In this document: piece by piece, positions 1-8,669 of the stretch | How positions within the stretch are numbered: the stretch's first letter is position 1 | Layout: each line of letters begins with the position of its first letter | DNA from: Flavobacterium psychrophilum | GTDB taxonomy: Bacteria; Bacteroidota; Bacteroidia; Flavobacteriales; Flavobacteriaceae | Direction of reading: 5' to 3' | Assembly: GCA_945890865.1 (NCBI GenBank) | Contig: CAMDDB010000010.1 | Span: 1-64,000 of the forward strand | DNA length: 64,000 nucleotides | The notes under the pieces: generated by a model | Database searches by the model: none | Told to the model about the DNA's origin: nothing | Seen by the model: only the letters and a program-made list of their open reading frames with translations | Position numbers and translations under genes: made by a program

Positions 1-8
1 AGTTTAAA

Positions 9-794
9 CTAGATAGATCCTGTATATCCTTTCATAATTCCGCGAGAAGAATTTCGGATAAAATCTAAGATTTCATCACGCTCTGGAGTGGCCTCCATTT
101 CGGCTTCAATAATACTTAAAGCTTGTGTGTTGTTATAATTTTTTTGATACAGTATTCTATAAATATCTTGAATTTCTCTAATTTTATCAGTGGTAAAACC
201 TCTTCTTCTTAAGCCTACAGAATTAATTCACACATAAGATAATGGCTCTTTAGCAGCTTTTGTATAGGGTGGAACGTCTTTCCGAACTAATGAACCGCCT
301 GAAATCATTGCGTGTTCTCCAATTGAAATAAATTGATGCACAGCTGCAAGTCCGCCGATAATTGCAAAGTCACCTACCGTTACGTGACCCGCTAGAGCTA
401 CACCATTAACAATTATAGCATTGTTTCCAATATGGCAATCGTGAGCAATATGAGCTGTAGCCATAATTAAACAATTGTTTCCAATTTTAGTTTGACCAGA
501 AGCAATAGTACCTCTATTAATAGTTACACATTCTCTTACCGTGGTATTGTCGCCAATAACTGCCAAAGATTCTTCACCTCCAAATTTCAAATCTTGAGGT
601 ACTGCTGAAATAACAGCCCCAGGAAAAATATTACAATTTTTTCCTATTCGAGCACCTTCCATAATCGTTACATTTGAACCAATCCAAGTTCCCTCACCTA
701 TTTCAACATTATTATGAATGGTTGTAAAAGGATCAATTACAACGTTTCTCGCTATTTTAGCACCAGGATGCACGTATGCTAATGGTTGATTCAT
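9..794 (-). pseudogene. lpxA: UDP-N-acetylglucosamine acyltransferase LpxA, interrupted by an in-frame TGA
   Basis: LpxA transfers a 3-hydroxyacyl chain from acyl carrier protein to UDP-GlcNAc, the first step of lipid A synthesis in the cytoplasm. The first 188 codons encode the left-handed beta-helix of hexapeptide repeats. A TGA at 228-230 then stops the frame, but the same frame continues without another stop for 73 codons to TAG at 9-11. That tail reads as the normal LpxA helical domain (GLRRRGFTTDKIREIQDIY and onward). The interrupted codon sits where LpxA proteins carry Gly before the INSVGLRRRGF segment, so one G-to-T change of GGA explains it. Full length would be 261 residues, normal for the family. 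It is the last visible gene of lpxD-lpxC/fabZ-lpxA, 42 nt behind lpxC/fabZ. Either the gene is truncated or this base is a sequencing error; the truncated form lacks the conserved Arg-rich C-terminal segment. Confidence 0.85.
228..230 (-). other. In-frame TGA stop inside lpxA
   Basis: The codon order on the minus strand is TAT GTG TGA ATT AAT, encoding Y V stop I N. Homology resumes immediately in the same frame, so this is a substitution and not an indel. No selenocysteine-type context is apparent. Confidence 0.85.
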
Positions 795-836
795 ATATCT
801 AATTTTATTTTTTCTCGTACACTATACGTGTATCAA

Positions 837-2225
837 TTATTTAACTTTTACTATTTGCGCCATTAATTCAGCTTCAGATACCAATTTACCGTTTGCATAA
901 GCATAACCTTGCATGTGACAAATACCTCTTCTTATAGGTGATATTAAATCGCATTTAAAGAACAAAGTATCGCCCGGTAAAACTTTATTTTTAAATTTTA
1001 CATTATCGATTTTCATGAAATAGGTAAGGTAATTTTCTGGGTCAGGAACAGTGCTTAATATTAACACTCCTCCAGTTTGTGCCATGGCTTCTACTTGTAA
1101 TACACCAGGCATAACAGGTGCTCCTGGAAAATGGCCTATAAAATAGTCCTCATTCATCGTTACATTTTTTAAACCAACAACATGTGTATCGGATAATTCC
1201 AAGATTTTATCTATTAATAAAAACGGAGGCCTATGTGGTAACAAGTCCATTATTCCATGAATATCTAGAACGGGTTCTTTGTTGATATCATATATAGGAA
1301 CATTATTACGTTCTTCTAACTTAATGAGTTTTGAAAGTTTTTTTGCAAATTGTGTATTTACAAAATGTCCCGGTTTGTTTGCAATGATTTTACCTTGAAT
1401 TTTTGTACCAATTAAAGATAAATCACCTACTATATCTAATAATTTATGACGAGCTGCTTCATTTGGATAATGCAAAGTTAGGTTGTCTAAAATACCATTT
1501 TCTTTTACGGTAATACTATCCTTATTGAAGGCTTTTTTAAGATTTTCCATTGTTTCAGGGGAGATCTCTTTATCAACATAAACAATGGCATTATTTAAAT
1601 CACCGCCTTTGATTAAACCATTATTCAATAAACTTTCTAACTCATGTAAAAAACTAAAGGTTCTACAATCTGCTATTTGGTCCTTGAATTCAGTAATGTT
1701 TTTCATGGTAGCGTTTTGCGTACCCAAAACTTTTGTCCCAAAATCGACCATTGCGGTAACACAATAATGATCGCTTGGAATAACTGTTATTTCACTGCCA
1801 GTTGCTTCATCTGTATAAGTAATAACATCTTTAACAATATATACTTTACGTTCTGCGGCTTGTTCAATAACACCTGTTTTTTGAATTGCTTCTACAAAAT
1901 ATTTTGAAGAACCATCCATTATAGGCAATTCTGAAGCATTCAATTCAATAATAACATTGTCCAAATCACACCCTACTAAAGCTGCTAAAACATGTTCAGG
2001 GGTTTGAATCATGACACCTCGCTTTTCTAAATTTGTTCCGCGTTGCGTATTGACTACATAGTTAGCATCTGCTTCAATAATAGGCATTCCTTCCAAATCA
2101 ACCCTAACAAATGTAAATCCATTATTGACGGGCGCAGGTTTAAAAGTCATAGTTACTTCTTGACCTGTATGCAATCCTACTCCTGTTAATGAAACCTCAG
2201 TGGCAATAGTAGTTTGTTTAACCAT
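837..2225 (-). CDS. lpxC/fabZ: Bifunctional LpxC deacetylase / FabZ dehydratase
   Basis: Two enzymes in one 462-residue chain, a known arrangement in Bacteroidota. Residues about 1-305 are LpxC, the zinc deacetylase that commits UDP-acyl-GlcNAc to lipid A. The zinc ligands are visible as H78 in TPEHVLAAL and H260 and D264 in RHKLLDIVGD, with the catalytic His at H287 in KPGH. Residues about 320-462 are FabZ, the hot-dog (3R)-hydroxyacyl-ACP dehydratase, with catalytic H365 in GHFPGAPVMPGVL and E379. The gene lies 24 nt downstream of lpxD and 42 nt upstream of lpxA, so the three are very likely co-transcribed. Fusion couples the enzyme that consumes 3-hydroxyacyl chains for phospholipid synthesis to the one that commits them to lipid A. 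Length and motifs are intact. Confidence 0.97.
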   Translation of the reverse strand: MVKQTTIATEVSLTGVGLHTGQEVTMTFKPAPVNNGFTFVRVDLEGMPIIEADANYVVNTQRGTNLEKRGVMIQTPEHVLAALVGCDLDNVIIELNASELPIMDGSSKYFVEAIQKTGVIEQAAERKVYIVKDVITYTDEATGSEITVIPSDHYCVTAMVDFGTKVLGTQNATMKNITEFKDQIADCRTFSFLHELESLLNNGLIKGGDLNNAIVYVDKEISPETMENLKKAFNKDSITVKENGILDNLTLHYPNEAARHKLLDIVGDLSLIGTKIQGKIIANKPGHFVNTQFAKKLSKLIKLEERNNVPIYDINKEPVLDIHGIMDLLPHRPPFLLIDKILELSDTHVVGLKNVTMNEDYFIGHFPGAPVMPGVLQVEAMAQTGGVLILSTVPDPENYLTYFMKIDNVKFKNKVLPGDTLFFKCDLISPIRRGICHMQGYAYANGKLVSEAELMAQIVKVK

Positions 2226-2249
2226 GATTGTATGCTATTAAATTTATAA

Positions 2250-3263
2250 TTATTGTTTTTTTAATTGTTCCAATTCGGATACAATTTTTGGTAAATTTTT
2301 AAAATGCACGTAGGATTTAGCAAAATCGCCATAGGTAAAAGCTGGAGTTCCTTGAACTACTTCCCCATCGCTTAAATTTCTTGCAATACCCGATTGACCT
2401 TGTATTTTTACATTATCACCTATTATTAAATGCCCCGCAAAACCAACTTGACCACCAATCATCCCATTTTTACCAATCTTAGTCGATCCTGCAATTCCTG
2501 TATGGGCCGCAATTACAGTATTTTCTCCAATTTCTACATTATGAGCTACTTGTATGTGATTATCAAGTTTAACTCCTTTTCGTATAATAGTTGATCCTAA
2601 AGTTGCTCGATCTATTGTGGTACAAGATCCTATTTCAACATCATCCTCAATGATTACGTTTCCTATCTGTGGAACTTTTTTATACGTTCCATCTTCTTGT
2701 GGAGCAAAACCAAAACCATCCGAACCAATTATTGCTCCCGAATGTATAATACAATTTGTCCCAATAATAGACTCAGAATAAATTCGTACTCCTGCAAAAA
2801 AAACACAATTGTTTCCAATTGTTACGTTATCACCAATAAAACTATTGGGATAGATTTTTACATTATTACCAATGGTTACATTTTTTCCTAAGTACGAAAA
2901 ACTACCTAAATACAGATCACTGCCATAAGTAACACCCTCTGAAATAACCGAAGGTTGTTCAATGCCAGATTTCATTAATTTAATTTGATTGTAATAGTCT
3001 AATAATTTAGAAAACGACTGATAGGCATCTTCTACTTTTATCAAGGTGGTAGTAATCGCTTGTTCAGGAACAAAAGTAGCATTAACAATAGTAATGGTTG
3101 CTTGAGTAGTATAAATGAAATTAATATATTTAGAATTAGCCAAAAAAGTCAGAGAACCTTCGGTCCCTTCTTCTATTTTAGATAATTTATAAACTTCTGC
3201 ATTCGGATCCCCTACTACTTCCCCTTCTAAAATACCGGCTATTTGCGCTGCTGTAAATTTCAT
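2250..3263 (-). CDS. lpxD: UDP-3-O-(3-hydroxyacyl)glucosamine N-acyltransferase LpxD
   Basis: LpxD adds the second 3-hydroxyacyl chain in lipid A synthesis. The 337-residue protein has the N-terminal uridine-binding LpxD domain (about 1-100), a long run of hexapeptide repeats of the IGNNV/IGDNV type (about 105-310), and a short C-terminal helix. The conserved catalytic His is visible in [17 protein letters not shown]. It is the first lpx gene of the cluster, with a recognisable promoter and a hairpin in its 5' untranslated region. Length is usual for the family and the ATG start agrees with the start of the conserved domain. Confidence 0.97.
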   Translation of the reverse strand: MKFTAAQIAGILEGEVVGDPNAEVYKLSKIEEGTEGSLTFLANSKYINFIYTTQATITIVNATFVPEQAITTTLIKVEDAYQSFSKLLDYYNQIKLMKSGIEQPSVISEGVTYGSDLYLGSFSYLGKNVTIGNNVKIYPNSFIGDNVTIGNNCVFFAGVRIYSESIIGTNCIIHSGAIIGSDGFGFAPQEDGTYKKVPQIGNVIIEDDVEIGSCTTIDRATLGSTIIRKGVKLDNHIQVAHNVEIGENTVIAAHTGIAGSTKIGKNGMIGGQVGFAGHLIIGDNVKIQGQSGIARNLSDGEVVQGTPAFTYGDFAKSYVHFKNLPKIVSELEQLKKQ

Positions 3264-3280
3264 TTAATTTAAGATATTTA

Positions 3281-3299
3281 TTTCGCAATAGCTGCGAAA
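3281..3299 (-). promoter_or_regulatory. Hairpin in the lpxD leader
   Basis: Inverted repeat TTTCGCA-ATAGC-TGCGAAA, a 7-bp stem with a 5-nt loop. It lies 17 nt upstream of the lpxD ATG and downstream of the predicted start point near 3321, so it would form in the mRNA leader. There is no T-run after it, so it is not a terminator. Confidence 0.5.
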
Positions 3300-3327
3300 A
3301 GATATATATAAAATGGCTCAAAACTAT

Positions 3328-3335
3328 CAAATATA
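3328..3335 (-). promoter_or_regulatory. Predicted -10 box for the lpx operon
   Basis: TATATTTG on the minus strand matches the Bacteroidota -10 consensus TAnnTTTG. A TTTG lies about 23 nt further upstream, near the -33 position. The leader would be about 58 nt long. Confidence 0.6.
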
Positions 3336-3386
3336 CAACTTTGAGATTTTTATAGTTGCAAAAATATAAAAAATTATATTAAACGC

Positions 3387-4622
3387 TTAAATTCCAAGCA
3401 CTACTTTTGGAAAACAAACATAATATTTTGTCACTTCTTTAGATAATGCTTTCAAGTACATTTGGTCTGAAGCTTCCACAACATCTTCGATGCTATTGTC
3501 TTTTTTTAAAATGTAGATTGGAGCACTCGATTTACTATATGCTTGATTTTTAAGTTTTCCTTTAAACACAAAATAAGCGGACTCTTTTTCCGATATTGAT
3601 GCGATTTGCATGAATTTATTTTTTAGTATTAATAAATCCGCCTTATCGGGTTTATCTTCCGTAATCTGAATTTTTAGCAAATCTCGATTCAATATCATTC
3701 TACACAAATTTTGCAAAACATAATCGTCGTGAAATTGCCATGATTTTATAGCCCCCATGATGTCATAATCATCTAAGTATGAAAAATTAGTAAGGGTTAC
3801 ATTATCAAAATTATCTAGTGTAATTTTATGAGTCATAAAAAACTGCAACGGTGAATTAATAGGCAGTAACACTTCGTTTTGAGATAGTTCTTTAGCGCGT
3901 TTTAATATTTTAGTCAAAATCAATTCGGCTACAACACTAGTTTTATGCAAATAGGCCTGCCAATACATTAAACGTCTCGCAACTAAAAATTTTTCTACCG
4001 AATAAATTCCTTTCTCTTCAATCACTAAAAGATCGTCTTTGACATGCATCATCTGAATTAAACGGTCGCTGTTGATATTTCCTTCTGCAACCCCGCTATA
4101 AAAACTATCCCGTTTCAAATAATCCATTCGATCCATATCGAGTTGACTTGAAATCAATTGCAGCATAAATTTCCTTGGATACTCTCCTTTGAAAACTTGA
4201 ATAGCCAGGCTCAATTTTCCTTCAAACTCTAAATTTAATTGTTCCATAAAAAGTAAAGACAACTCTTCATGATGTACACCTTCTACAATACTGTGTTCCA
4301 TAGCATGACTAAAAGGTCCATGCCCAATGTCATGTAACAAAATAGCAATGTATAAAGCCTCTTCCTCTACTTGTGAGATTGCAACTCCCTTGAATTGTAA
4401 TGTTTGTACTGCCTTTTGCATAATATGCATACACCCTAGTGCATGATGAAAACGGGTGTGATGAGCGCCGGGATAAACCAAATATGACATTCCCATTTGC
4501 GAAATACGTCGCAATCTTTGAAAATAAGGATGCTGAATTAAATCATAAATAAATGCATTCGGTATGGTAATAAAACCATAGATAGGATCGTTAAAAATTT
4601 TCAGTTTATTCGTTTGGCTCAC
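3387..4622 (-). CDS. HD-superfamily phosphohydrolase
   Basis: A 411-residue protein of the HD superfamily (dNTPase/YdhJ-like group). The metal-binding residues are visible as the first His in HHTRFHHALGCMHIM, the HD pair in ILLHDIGHGPFSHAME, and a later Asp in SQLDMDRMDYLKRD. The QRLRRISQMGM segment before the first His is typical of dGTPase-like members. The substrate cannot be read from the sequence; nucleotide triphosphates are the usual candidates. It is transcribed in the same direction as lpxD, but 123 nt separates them and lpxD has its own promoter box. It is divergent from porX. Confidence 0.85.
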   Translation of the reverse strand: MSQTNKLKIFNDPIYGFITIPNAFIYDLIQHPYFQRLRRISQMGMSYLVYPGAHHTRFHHALGCMHIMQKAVQTLQFKGVAISQVEEEALYIAILLHDIGHGPFSHAMEHSIVEGVHHEELSLLFMEQLNLEFEGKLSLAIQVFKGEYPRKFMLQLISSQLDMDRMDYLKRDSFYSGVAEGNINSDRLIQMMHVKDDLLVIEEKGIYSVEKFLVARRLMYWQAYLHKTSVVAELILTKILKRAKELSQNEVLLPINSPLQFFMTHKITLDNFDNVTLTNFSYLDDYDIMGAIKSWQFHDDYVLQNLCRMILNRDLLKIQITEDKPDKADLLILKNKFMQIASISEKESAYFVFKGKLKNQAYSKSSAPIYILKKDNSIEDVVEASDQMYLKALSKEVTKYYVCFPKVVLGI

Positions 4623-4641
4623 AACACTAATTTTAGAGTAA

Positions 4642-4649
4642 CAAATGTA
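4642..4649 (-). promoter_or_regulatory. Predicted -10 box for the HD hydrolase gene
   Basis: TACATTTG on the minus strand matches TAnnTTTG and lies 20 nt before the ATG, giving a very short leader. Confidence 0.5.
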
Positions 4650-4694
4650 AGTATTTTTTCCAAACCGAATTGTTTAAAACTATTACAATAATTT

Positions 4695-4710
4695 ATACTA
4701 ATATTAGTAT
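4695..4710. promoter_or_regulatory. Perfect 16-bp palindrome between the HD gene and porX
   Basis: ATACTAATATTAGTAT is a perfect inverted repeat with no spacer, 46 nt upstream of the porX ATG. Its position fits an operator for a dimeric regulator at the porX promoter. The sequence is purely A/T apart from one C and one G, so chance is not excluded. Confidence 0.35.
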
Positions 4711-4756
4711 TATCGTCGTTTAATAAATACTAAATTGCACAGAAATAAAGAAAATT

Positions 4757-6310
4757 ATGAGCCAAATAAAAATACTTTGGGTTGACGATGAAATTGATCT
4801 ATTAACACCCCATATTCTATTTTTGGAAAAGAAAAACTATGAGGTTACTACCTGTAATAATGGACAAGATGCGATCGACTTATTTGATGTCGAAAATTTT
4901 GATATCGTTTTTCTAGATGAAAATATGCCCGGATTAAGCGGGCTTGAAACCTTGGCTGAAATCAAAGAAAAAAAATCTTCTATCCCGGTAATTATGATTA
5001 CAAAAAGTGAAGAAGAATACATTATGGAAGAAGCTATTGGTGCTAAAATTGCTGACTACTTGATTAAACCCGTAAATCCAAACCAAATATTATTGAGTTT
5101 AAAGAAAAATCTAGATCACTCGCGCTTGATATCCGAAAAAACAACTTTGGATTATCAAAAAGAATTTAGAAAAATTGCTATGGAATTGGGTAGTGTGCGC
5201 ACCTATGAAGATTGGGTTGAACTCTATAAAAAATTACTTTTTTGGGAACTCCAACTTGAAAATATTGAAGACCAAAGTATGGTAGAAATATTAGAGAGTC
5301 AGAAAGCGGAAGCCAATTCGCAATTTGGAAAATTCATAGAACGAAATTACGAAGATTGGTTTCTGGACAAAACTAATAGACCGCTTTTATCGCATGAAAT
5401 TTTTGGCGCATATGTTGCTCCAGAACTTCGTAAAAAAGACAAACCTATTGTTTTTATTGTTATTGATAATTTGCGATATGATCAATGGAAAGCCTTTGAA
5501 AGTTTGATTAATAACCATTACAAATTAGAAAAAGAAGTTAGCTATTTTTCTATTTTACCTACAGCAACGCAATATGCTAGGAATGCAATTTTTTCGGGTT
5601 TGACCCCATTGGAAATGGAACAAAAATTGCCGCAATATTGGAAAAATGATGTGGATGAAGGAGGAAAAAATCAATTTGAGGCCGAATTTCTATCTGAACA
5701 GTTGAAACGACTGGGTCTAAACATCAAACAAGAATATTATAAAATAACCAATTTTGCAGCGGGAAAAAAATTAGCCGATAATTTCAAATCCTTAAAAGGA
5801 AATGATCTTACCACTATAGTTTATAATTTTGTCGATATGCTTTCTCATGCCAAAACCGAAATGGATGTGGTAAAAGAACTCGCTTCAAACGACAAGGCCT
5901 ATCGTTCGTTAACAGTAAGTTGGTTTAAGAATTCGCCTTTACTGGAAATGATTCAGCAGTCGCAACAACAAGGATTTCGATTAATTCTAACAACCGATCA
6001 CGGCACCATCAATTGTAAGAATCCAACCAAGGTTATTGGTGATAAAAACACGAGCTTGAACTTGCGCTATAAAACCGGAAAAAGTTTAACCTATGAAGAA
6101 AAAGATGTGTTTGCAGTAAAAGATCCTAAAAAAATTGGACTACCTGCTTTAAACATGAGTAGCTCCTTTATTTTTGCAAAAAATGATTTATTTTTGGCTT
6201 ATGTGAATAACTACAATCATTATGTGAGTTACTATCGCAACACTTATCAACACGGCGGAATTTCACTACAAGAAATGGTGATTCCTTTTTTAATTTTTGA
6301 GCCGAGATAG
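4757..6310 (+). CDS. porX: PorX: response regulator with PglZ domain, type IX secretion regulator
   Basis: PorX with the histidine kinase PorY controls type IX secretion in Bacteroidota. Residues 1-125 are a receiver domain with acidic residues D10-D11, phospho-acceptor D54 in FLDENMPG, T82 and K104 in YLIKP. A helical linker follows (about 126-215). Residues about 220-510 are a PglZ domain of the alkaline-phosphatase superfamily, with D237 in VIDNLRYDQW, T271 in PTATQYARN and D414-H415 in TTDHGT. T271 has the same number as the nucleophile described for Porphyromonas gingivalis PorX, whose PglZ domain hydrolyses oligonucleotides. The 517-residue length is the family norm. The gene heads a plus-strand run with tsaE 20 nt downstream. 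The secreted nuclease at 33793-34905 in this window carries a matching type IX sorting domain. The kinase PorY is not in the window. Confidence 0.95.
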   Translation: MSQIKILWVDDEIDLLTPHILFLEKKNYEVTTCNNGQDAIDLFDVENFDIVFLDENMPGLSGLETLAEIKEKKSSIPVIMITKSEEEYIMEEAIGAKIADYLIKPVNPNQILLSLKKNLDHSRLISEKTTLDYQKEFRKIAMELGSVRTYEDWVELYKKLLFWELQLENIEDQSMVEILESQKAEANSQFGKFIERNYEDWFLDKTNRPLLSHEIFGAYVAPELRKKDKPIVFIVIDNLRYDQWKAFESLINNHYKLEKEVSYFSILPTATQYARNAIFSGLTPLEMEQKLPQYWKNDVDEGGKNQFEAEFLSEQLKRLGLNIKQEYYKITNFAAGKKLADNFKSLKGNDLTTIVYNFVDMLSHAKTEMDVVKELASNDKAYRSLTVSWFKNSPLLEMIQQSQQQGFRLILTTDHGTINCKNPTKVIGDKNTSLNLRYKTGKSLTYEEKDVFAVKDPKKIGLPALNMSSSFIFAKNDLFLAYVNNYNHYVSYYRNTYQHGGISLQEMVIPFLIFEPR

Positions 6311-6330
6311 CATACTATTATAGATTACTT

Positions 6331-6744
6331 ATGACAATACAGTTTAGTTTAGAAGAAATAAATACAGTGGCAAAAAAAATTTTAGCTACCCCCTCTTTAA
6401 AAAAAGTGATTACTTTTCATGCTCAAATGGGCGCAGGTAAAACCACTTTTATTAAAGAATTAGTTAAAGAATTAGGTGTAGATGATAATTCGAGTAGTCC
6501 TACTTTTTCATTGGTAAATGAATACCGAACCCGCAATGGAGAAGTAGTTTATCACTTTGATTTATACCGTTTGAACTCGGAAGAAGAAGGCTATGATATG
6601 GGTTTAGACGAATATTTTTATTCAGAGGAATGGTGTTTCATTGAATGGCCCGAAAAAACCCCTAATTTAATTCCTATCGATCATGCTCATATTTCAATCA
6701 ATGTATTAGCCGATGGAAGGCGAGAATTGGTTCTAAAAAATTAG
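6331..6744 (+). CDS. tsaE: tRNA threonylcarbamoyladenosine synthesis ATPase TsaE
   Basis: TsaE is the P-loop ATPase that works with TsaB, TsaD and TsaC to make t6A at position 37 of ANN-decoding tRNAs. The 137-residue protein has Walker A at residues 34-39 in QMGAGKTTF with K37, the SSPTFSLVNEY segment typical of the family, and DLYRLNSEEE and FIEWPEK near the C-terminus. It follows porX by 20 nt, an arrangement common in Flavobacteria. Its partner TsaD is encoded at 56363-57385. Confidence 0.95.
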   Translation: MTIQFSLEEINTVAKKILATPSLKKVITFHAQMGAGKTTFIKELVKELGVDDNSSSPTFSLVNEYRTRNGEVVYHFDLYRLNSEEEGYDMGLDEYFYSEEWCFIEWPEKTPNLIPIDHAHISINVLADGRRELVLKN

Positions 6745-6825
6745 TACGCCTCGAGCTATTTTATAGTGTAGCAGTTTTCTAATACAAAAATTATTAGTAA
6801 ATTTCCACTTTAAAAATCAAATGAC

Positions 6826-8022
6826 ATGGCAATTTATAGTCCTTTTTCAAAATCGCAATTACTTCCTCAAGAAGAAAAATTAGAAGTTGCACGACATAAA
6901 AGTGAACTATTTATTGGTATCCCAAAAGAAACTTCCTATCAAGAACGTCGTATTTGCCTAACTCCTGATGCCGTTTCATCTTTGGTTTCCCATGGCCATC
7001 GTGTCATGATTGAAGCGGGTTCAGGTGAAAGTTCAAGTTATTCAGATAAAGAATACAGCGATGCTGGGGCCGAAATTACTCAAGATACCAAAAAAGTTTT
7101 GGGTTGTCCCATGATTTTAAAAGTAGAGCCACCTACTCTAGCAGAAATTGAAATGATGCATACGCAAACTATAGTAATTTCTGCAATTCAGTTAAAAACA
7201 CAGAAGAAAGAATATTTTGAAGCACTAGCTGTCAAACGTATTACAGCCTTAGCTTTTGAATTCATTAAAGACGAAGATGGATCATATCCAGCAATAAAGT
7301 CACTCTCGGAAATTGCAGGTACCGCTTCCATTCTAATTGCATCTGAATTGATGATTGGGGAAAATATTGGTAAAGGTTTACTTTTTGGGAATATTACAGG
7401 AGTACCTCCTACTAAAGTTGTTATTATTGGTGCTGGAACCGTTGCCGAATTTGCTGCTAGAACAGCTATAGGCCTAGGAGCAAATGTGGAGGTATTTGAT
7501 AATTCAATTACTAAATTACGTCGTTTGCAAAATTCCTTAAATCAAAGAATTTTCACTTCCACAATACAAGATAAATCCTTATTGAAGGCATTGCGACGCT
7601 GTGATGTTGCTATTGGAGCCATGAAAGGAAAAAACAGGGCACCTATTGTAGTAACTGAAACAATGGTAGAACACATGAAAAAAGGCGCTGTTGTTGTGGA
7701 TGTAAGTATCGATACGGGGGGGTGTTTTGAAACTTCTGAAGTAACTACACACGAAAAACCAACCTTTATTAAAAATGGCGTAATCCATTATTGTGTTCCA
7801 AATATTCCATCACGTTATTCCAAGACAGCTTCCATGTCGATTAGTAACATTATATCACCTTTCTTATTGCAAATCGCTGAAGATGGTGGTATAGAAAGTG
7901 CAATCCGTTGTAATTTAGGCTTAAAACACGGTATTTATAGCTACCATGGTTTATTGACCAACAAAGCCATTGCCGACTGGTTTGACTTAGAACACAGAGA
8001 TATCAATTTGATTGTATTTTAA
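6826..8022 (+). CDS. ald: Alanine dehydrogenase
   Basis: NAD-dependent alanine dehydrogenase, interconverting L-alanine and pyruvate plus ammonia, of the AlaDH/PNT family. The 398-residue protein has the N-terminal AlaDH/PNT domain from about residue 28 (IGIPKETSYQERRICLTP, then LKVEPP with the substrate Lys) and the Rossmann NAD-binding domain around VVIIGAGTVAEFAARTA. The conserved VVDVSIDTGGCFETSE segment and PNIPSRYSKTASMSISN follow. It has about 25 extra N-terminal residues relative to the shortest family members, as is usual in Bacteroidota. It lies 81 nt after tsaE with no clear terminator between them. A PntA-like role is less likely because no PntB partner is adjacent. Confidence 0.9.
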   Translation: MAIYSPFSKSQLLPQEEKLEVARHKSELFIGIPKETSYQERRICLTPDAVSSLVSHGHRVMIEAGSGESSSYSDKEYSDAGAEITQDTKKVLGCPMILKVEPPTLAEIEMMHTQTIVISAIQLKTQKKEYFEALAVKRITALAFEFIKDEDGSYPAIKSLSEIAGTASILIASELMIGENIGKGLLFGNITGVPPTKVVIIGAGTVAEFAARTAIGLGANVEVFDNSITKLRRLQNSLNQRIFTSTIQDKSLLKALRRCDVAIGAMKGKNRAPIVVTETMVEHMKKGAVVVDVSIDTGGCFETSEVTTHEKPTFIKNGVIHYCVPNIPSRYSKTASMSISNIISPFLLQIAEDGGIESAIRCNLGLKHGIYSYHGLLTNKAIADWFDLEHRDINLIVF

Positions 8023-8068
8023 ATTTCAAAATTCACATCTTAGAAGGTATTATGTGTTTTATTTATTC

Positions 8069-8076
8069 TAAATTTG
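8069..8076 (+). promoter_or_regulatory. Predicted -10 box for the DUF4258 gene
   Basis: TAAATTTG fits TAnnTTTG exactly and lies 16 nt before the ATG. A clear -33 element is not seen. Confidence 0.5.
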
Positions 8077-8092
8077 CACAAATGTATTAGGT

Positions 8093-8479
8093 ATGAAATT
8101 TCAGTTTCGTTTGGCGTATTATATTTTTGGATTATTCTTAGGTGGTGTTTTTGTTATGTGGTTTTTAAAAGCAAAAGCAACCGATCGTGGTGTCGAATTT
8201 TGTTATTTACCCAATTGTCGCGTGTTAAAAGACTTACGAAGTAAATCCTTAGAAATCGATTCACTTGCGCAACATGCCTTAAATGAAAAATGGGTTACTC
8301 TCGAAGATGTTAGAAAAAGTTTGACCTATGGTGATGTTGATTTTGGAAAAAGCAACAAATCCTATCGAAAAGGTAAAATTTATATTATAGAAGGTAAAAC
8401 CACTAAAAATGAGGATATTACCATTACTATGGTCAATTATTCACAAAAAGTACTCTTAGAAAAGATTGAAAAAAAGTAA
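8093..8479 (+). CDS. DUF4258 domain protein with one N-terminal membrane helix
   Basis: A 128-residue protein of unknown function. Residues about 8-25 (YYIFGLFLGGVFVMWFL) form one membrane helix, followed by a short soluble domain with the HALNEKWVTLEDVRKSL segment characteristic of DUF4258. That fold resembles the small RelE/BrnT-like toxin shape, but the membrane anchor and the lack of an adjacent antitoxin argue against a toxin role. Two Cys in EFCYLPNCRVLKDLRS sit just after the membrane helix and could form a disulfide or bind metal. It has its own promoter box and stands alone before tRNA-Val. Confidence 0.7.
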   Translation: MKFQFRLAYYIFGLFLGGVFVMWFLKAKATDRGVEFCYLPNCRVLKDLRSKSLEIDSLAQHALNEKWVTLEDVRKSLTYGDVDFGKSNKSYRKGKIYIIEGKTTKNEDITITMVNYSQKVLLEKIEKK

Positions 8480-8496
8480 TTTTTTATCTAAATCAC

Positions 8497-8526
8497 TTGT
8501 ACAAACAAATTATCCTTGTATATTTG
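8497..8526 (+). promoter_or_regulatory. Promoter of tRNA-Val
   Basis: TTG at 8497-8499 and TATATTTG at 8519-8526 are separated by 19 nt, an exact match to the Bacteroidota -33/-10 consensus. The predicted start lies about 25-30 nt before the mature tRNA. Confidence 0.75.
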
Positions 8527-8559
8527 CACTCGCAATGCAGTAATGCAATGCATTTATTG

Positions 8560-8637
8560 GGGCAATTAGCTCAGCTGGTTCAGAGCACCTCGTTTACACC
8601 GAGGGGGTCGGGGGTTCGAACCCCTCATTGCCCACCA
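8560..8637 (+). tRNA. tRNA-Val (TAC)
   Basis: A full cloverleaf is visible: acceptor GGGCAAT pairs with ATTGCCC, the D arm is AGCTCAGCTGGTTCAGAGC, the anticodon stem CCTCG/CGAGG encloses loop TTTACAC with anticodon TAC at 8595-8597, and the T arm contains GGTTCGAA. CCA is encoded at 8635-8637. It has a strong promoter and a terminator immediately downstream. Confidence 0.97.
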
Positions 8638-8642
8638 TTTTA

Positions 8643-8669
8643 AATCCTACAGAAATGTAGGATTTTTTT
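8643..8669 (+). terminator. Terminator after tRNA-Val
   Basis: Stem AATCCTAC/GTAGGATT with loop AGAAAT, followed by a T-run. Confidence 0.85.

Noticed and set aside
228..230. Selenocysteine at the lpxA TGA
   Set aside because: LpxA has no known selenoprotein form, the position is Gly in relatives, and no selenocysteine insertion element is visible just after it.
8093..8479. DUF4258 protein as a toxin of a toxin-antitoxin pair
   Set aside because: There is no small antitoxin gene next to it and it carries a membrane helix.
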